Below are positions 63,565 to 64,000 of a DNA stretch of 64,000 nucleotides, one piece after another. The stretch is from Pseudoclavibacter chungangensis. GTDB lineage: Bacteria; Actinomycetota; Actinomycetes; Actinomycetales; Microbacteriaceae. Position numbers and translations under genes: made by a program. The stretch lies in NCBI RefSeq assembly GCF_013410545.1, contig NZ_JACCFV010000001.1, positions 806,001 through 870,000 on the forward strand, given 5' to 3'. Numbering within the stretch: the first letter of the stretch is position 1; each line of letters starts with the position of its first letter. The notes beneath the pieces are model-generated. The model made no database searches. It saw nothing but the letters and a program-made list of their open reading frames with translations, and was not told the origin of the DNA.

Positions 63565-64000
63565 ATGATGCCGGAGCCTCACGTGGTGCGGCGCGGACGC
63601 GGGACCCCATTGATCGTCCTGCACGGCAACGGCGTCGATCACCGCCTCCTGCTGTCCCTCGACCACGTTTTCGCGGACGGCCCGTGGGAACGGATCTTCA
63701 TCGACCTGCCCGGATTCGGCGGCACCGCCGCGCTCACGGGAACGGGTGGCTTGATCGAGCTCGCGTGCTGGCTGGAATCGGCCGTGGACGCGTTGCTCGG
63801 TGAGGGCCCGTTCGCGATCCTCGCGAACTCGCTCGGTGGCCTGCTCGCCCTGCACCTCACCGCGCGACTCGGCACCCGCGTGTTCGGCCTCGCGCTCATC
63901 GCCCCGGTCGTCGAACCCGATCGAGCGCGCCGGACGCTCCCTGCTCGCACCGTTGTCGAACGCGACGACGCGGTGCTCGCATCACTGCCGCCGGCGGACC
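63565..64000 (+). CDS. Alpha/beta hydrolase, 5' part (runs off the window)
   Basis: About 145 residues: PLIVLHGNGVDHRLL (oxyanion-hole HGN), WERIFIDLPGFGGTA and the nucleophile elbow ILANSLGGLLALHL with serine in NSLGG. The His and acid of the triad lie beyond the window. GGTGGGGA precedes ATG 63565. Confidence 0.8.
   Translation, partial: MMPEPHVVRRGRGTPLIVLHGNGVDHRLLLSLDHVFADGPWERIFIDLPGFGGTAALTGTGGLIELACWLESAVDALLGEGPFAILANSLGGLLALHLTARLGTRVFGLALIAPVVEPDRARRTLPARTVVERDDAVLASLPPAD

Overview
The window is high-GC actinobacterial DNA. Gene content and order (fumC, a DUF4245-like protein, xseB-xseA, class II aldolase, glpX, a DUF6264-like protein, ychF), many GTG starts and several apparently leaderless genes point to Microbacteriaceae or a close relative; the genus cannot be read from this stretch. 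No rRNA or tRNA gene and no CRISPR array was recognised.

Layout. 1-6.1 kb: a sugar-acid cluster (SDR, MHS transporter, IclR regulator, 2-hydroxyacid dehydrogenase, GarR-like dehydrogenase, 6-phosphogluconate dehydrogenase) with two matching candidate IclR operators. 6.1-16.6 kb: core metabolism and housekeeping (fumC, exonuclease VII, YaeQ-like protein, fructose-bisphosphate aldolase, fructose-1,6-bisphosphatase, an exonuclease, a VOC protein, a seven-bladed RCC1-type propeller).

16.7-36.5 kb: one luciferase-like (LLM) flavin oxidoreductase gene is split into three pieces by two unrelated serine-integrase elements. Element 1 (about 16971-24165, 7.2 kb) is an integrated mobilizable plasmid: HUH plus SF3-helicase Rep, MobC-like protein, relaxase with a nested second mob gene, three tiny overlapping control genes and a nucleotidyltransferase. 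Element 2 (about 24866-36338, 11.5 kb, lower GC) is an actinomycete integrative conjugative element: FtsK/Tra translocase, replication-relaxation-like protein, Xre regulator, resolvase and integrase. It carries two later insertions, an IS30-family copy (3-bp target duplication) and an ISL3-family copy (8-bp target duplication). Joining the three LLM pieces at the inferred crossovers restores exactly 360 codons. Element 2 also brings its own replacement for the LLM C-terminus.

36.5-50.5 kb: regulator/transporter pairs with palindromic operators (ArsR/MFS, ArsR/SRPBCC, TetR/MFS, MerR/MFS), acetyltransferases, an arginase-family protein, a glycosyltransferase, a glutamate-racemase homologue in which both catalytic cysteines are serine, and two broken genes.

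50.5-59 kb: ychF followed by a chain of accessory cassettes (higBA, ISL3 element, PLD-type nuclease, GNAT, unknown, antitoxin-PIN toxin-NUDIX). Between them lie three progressively eroded copies of the ychF 3' end, which suggests repeated insertion at ychF with each old 3' end displaced. 59-64 kb: a secreted histidine phosphatase, a DHFR-like protein, small proteins and a partial hydrolase. The two most unusual features are the gene-repairing integration into the LLM gene and the serial accretion at ychF.
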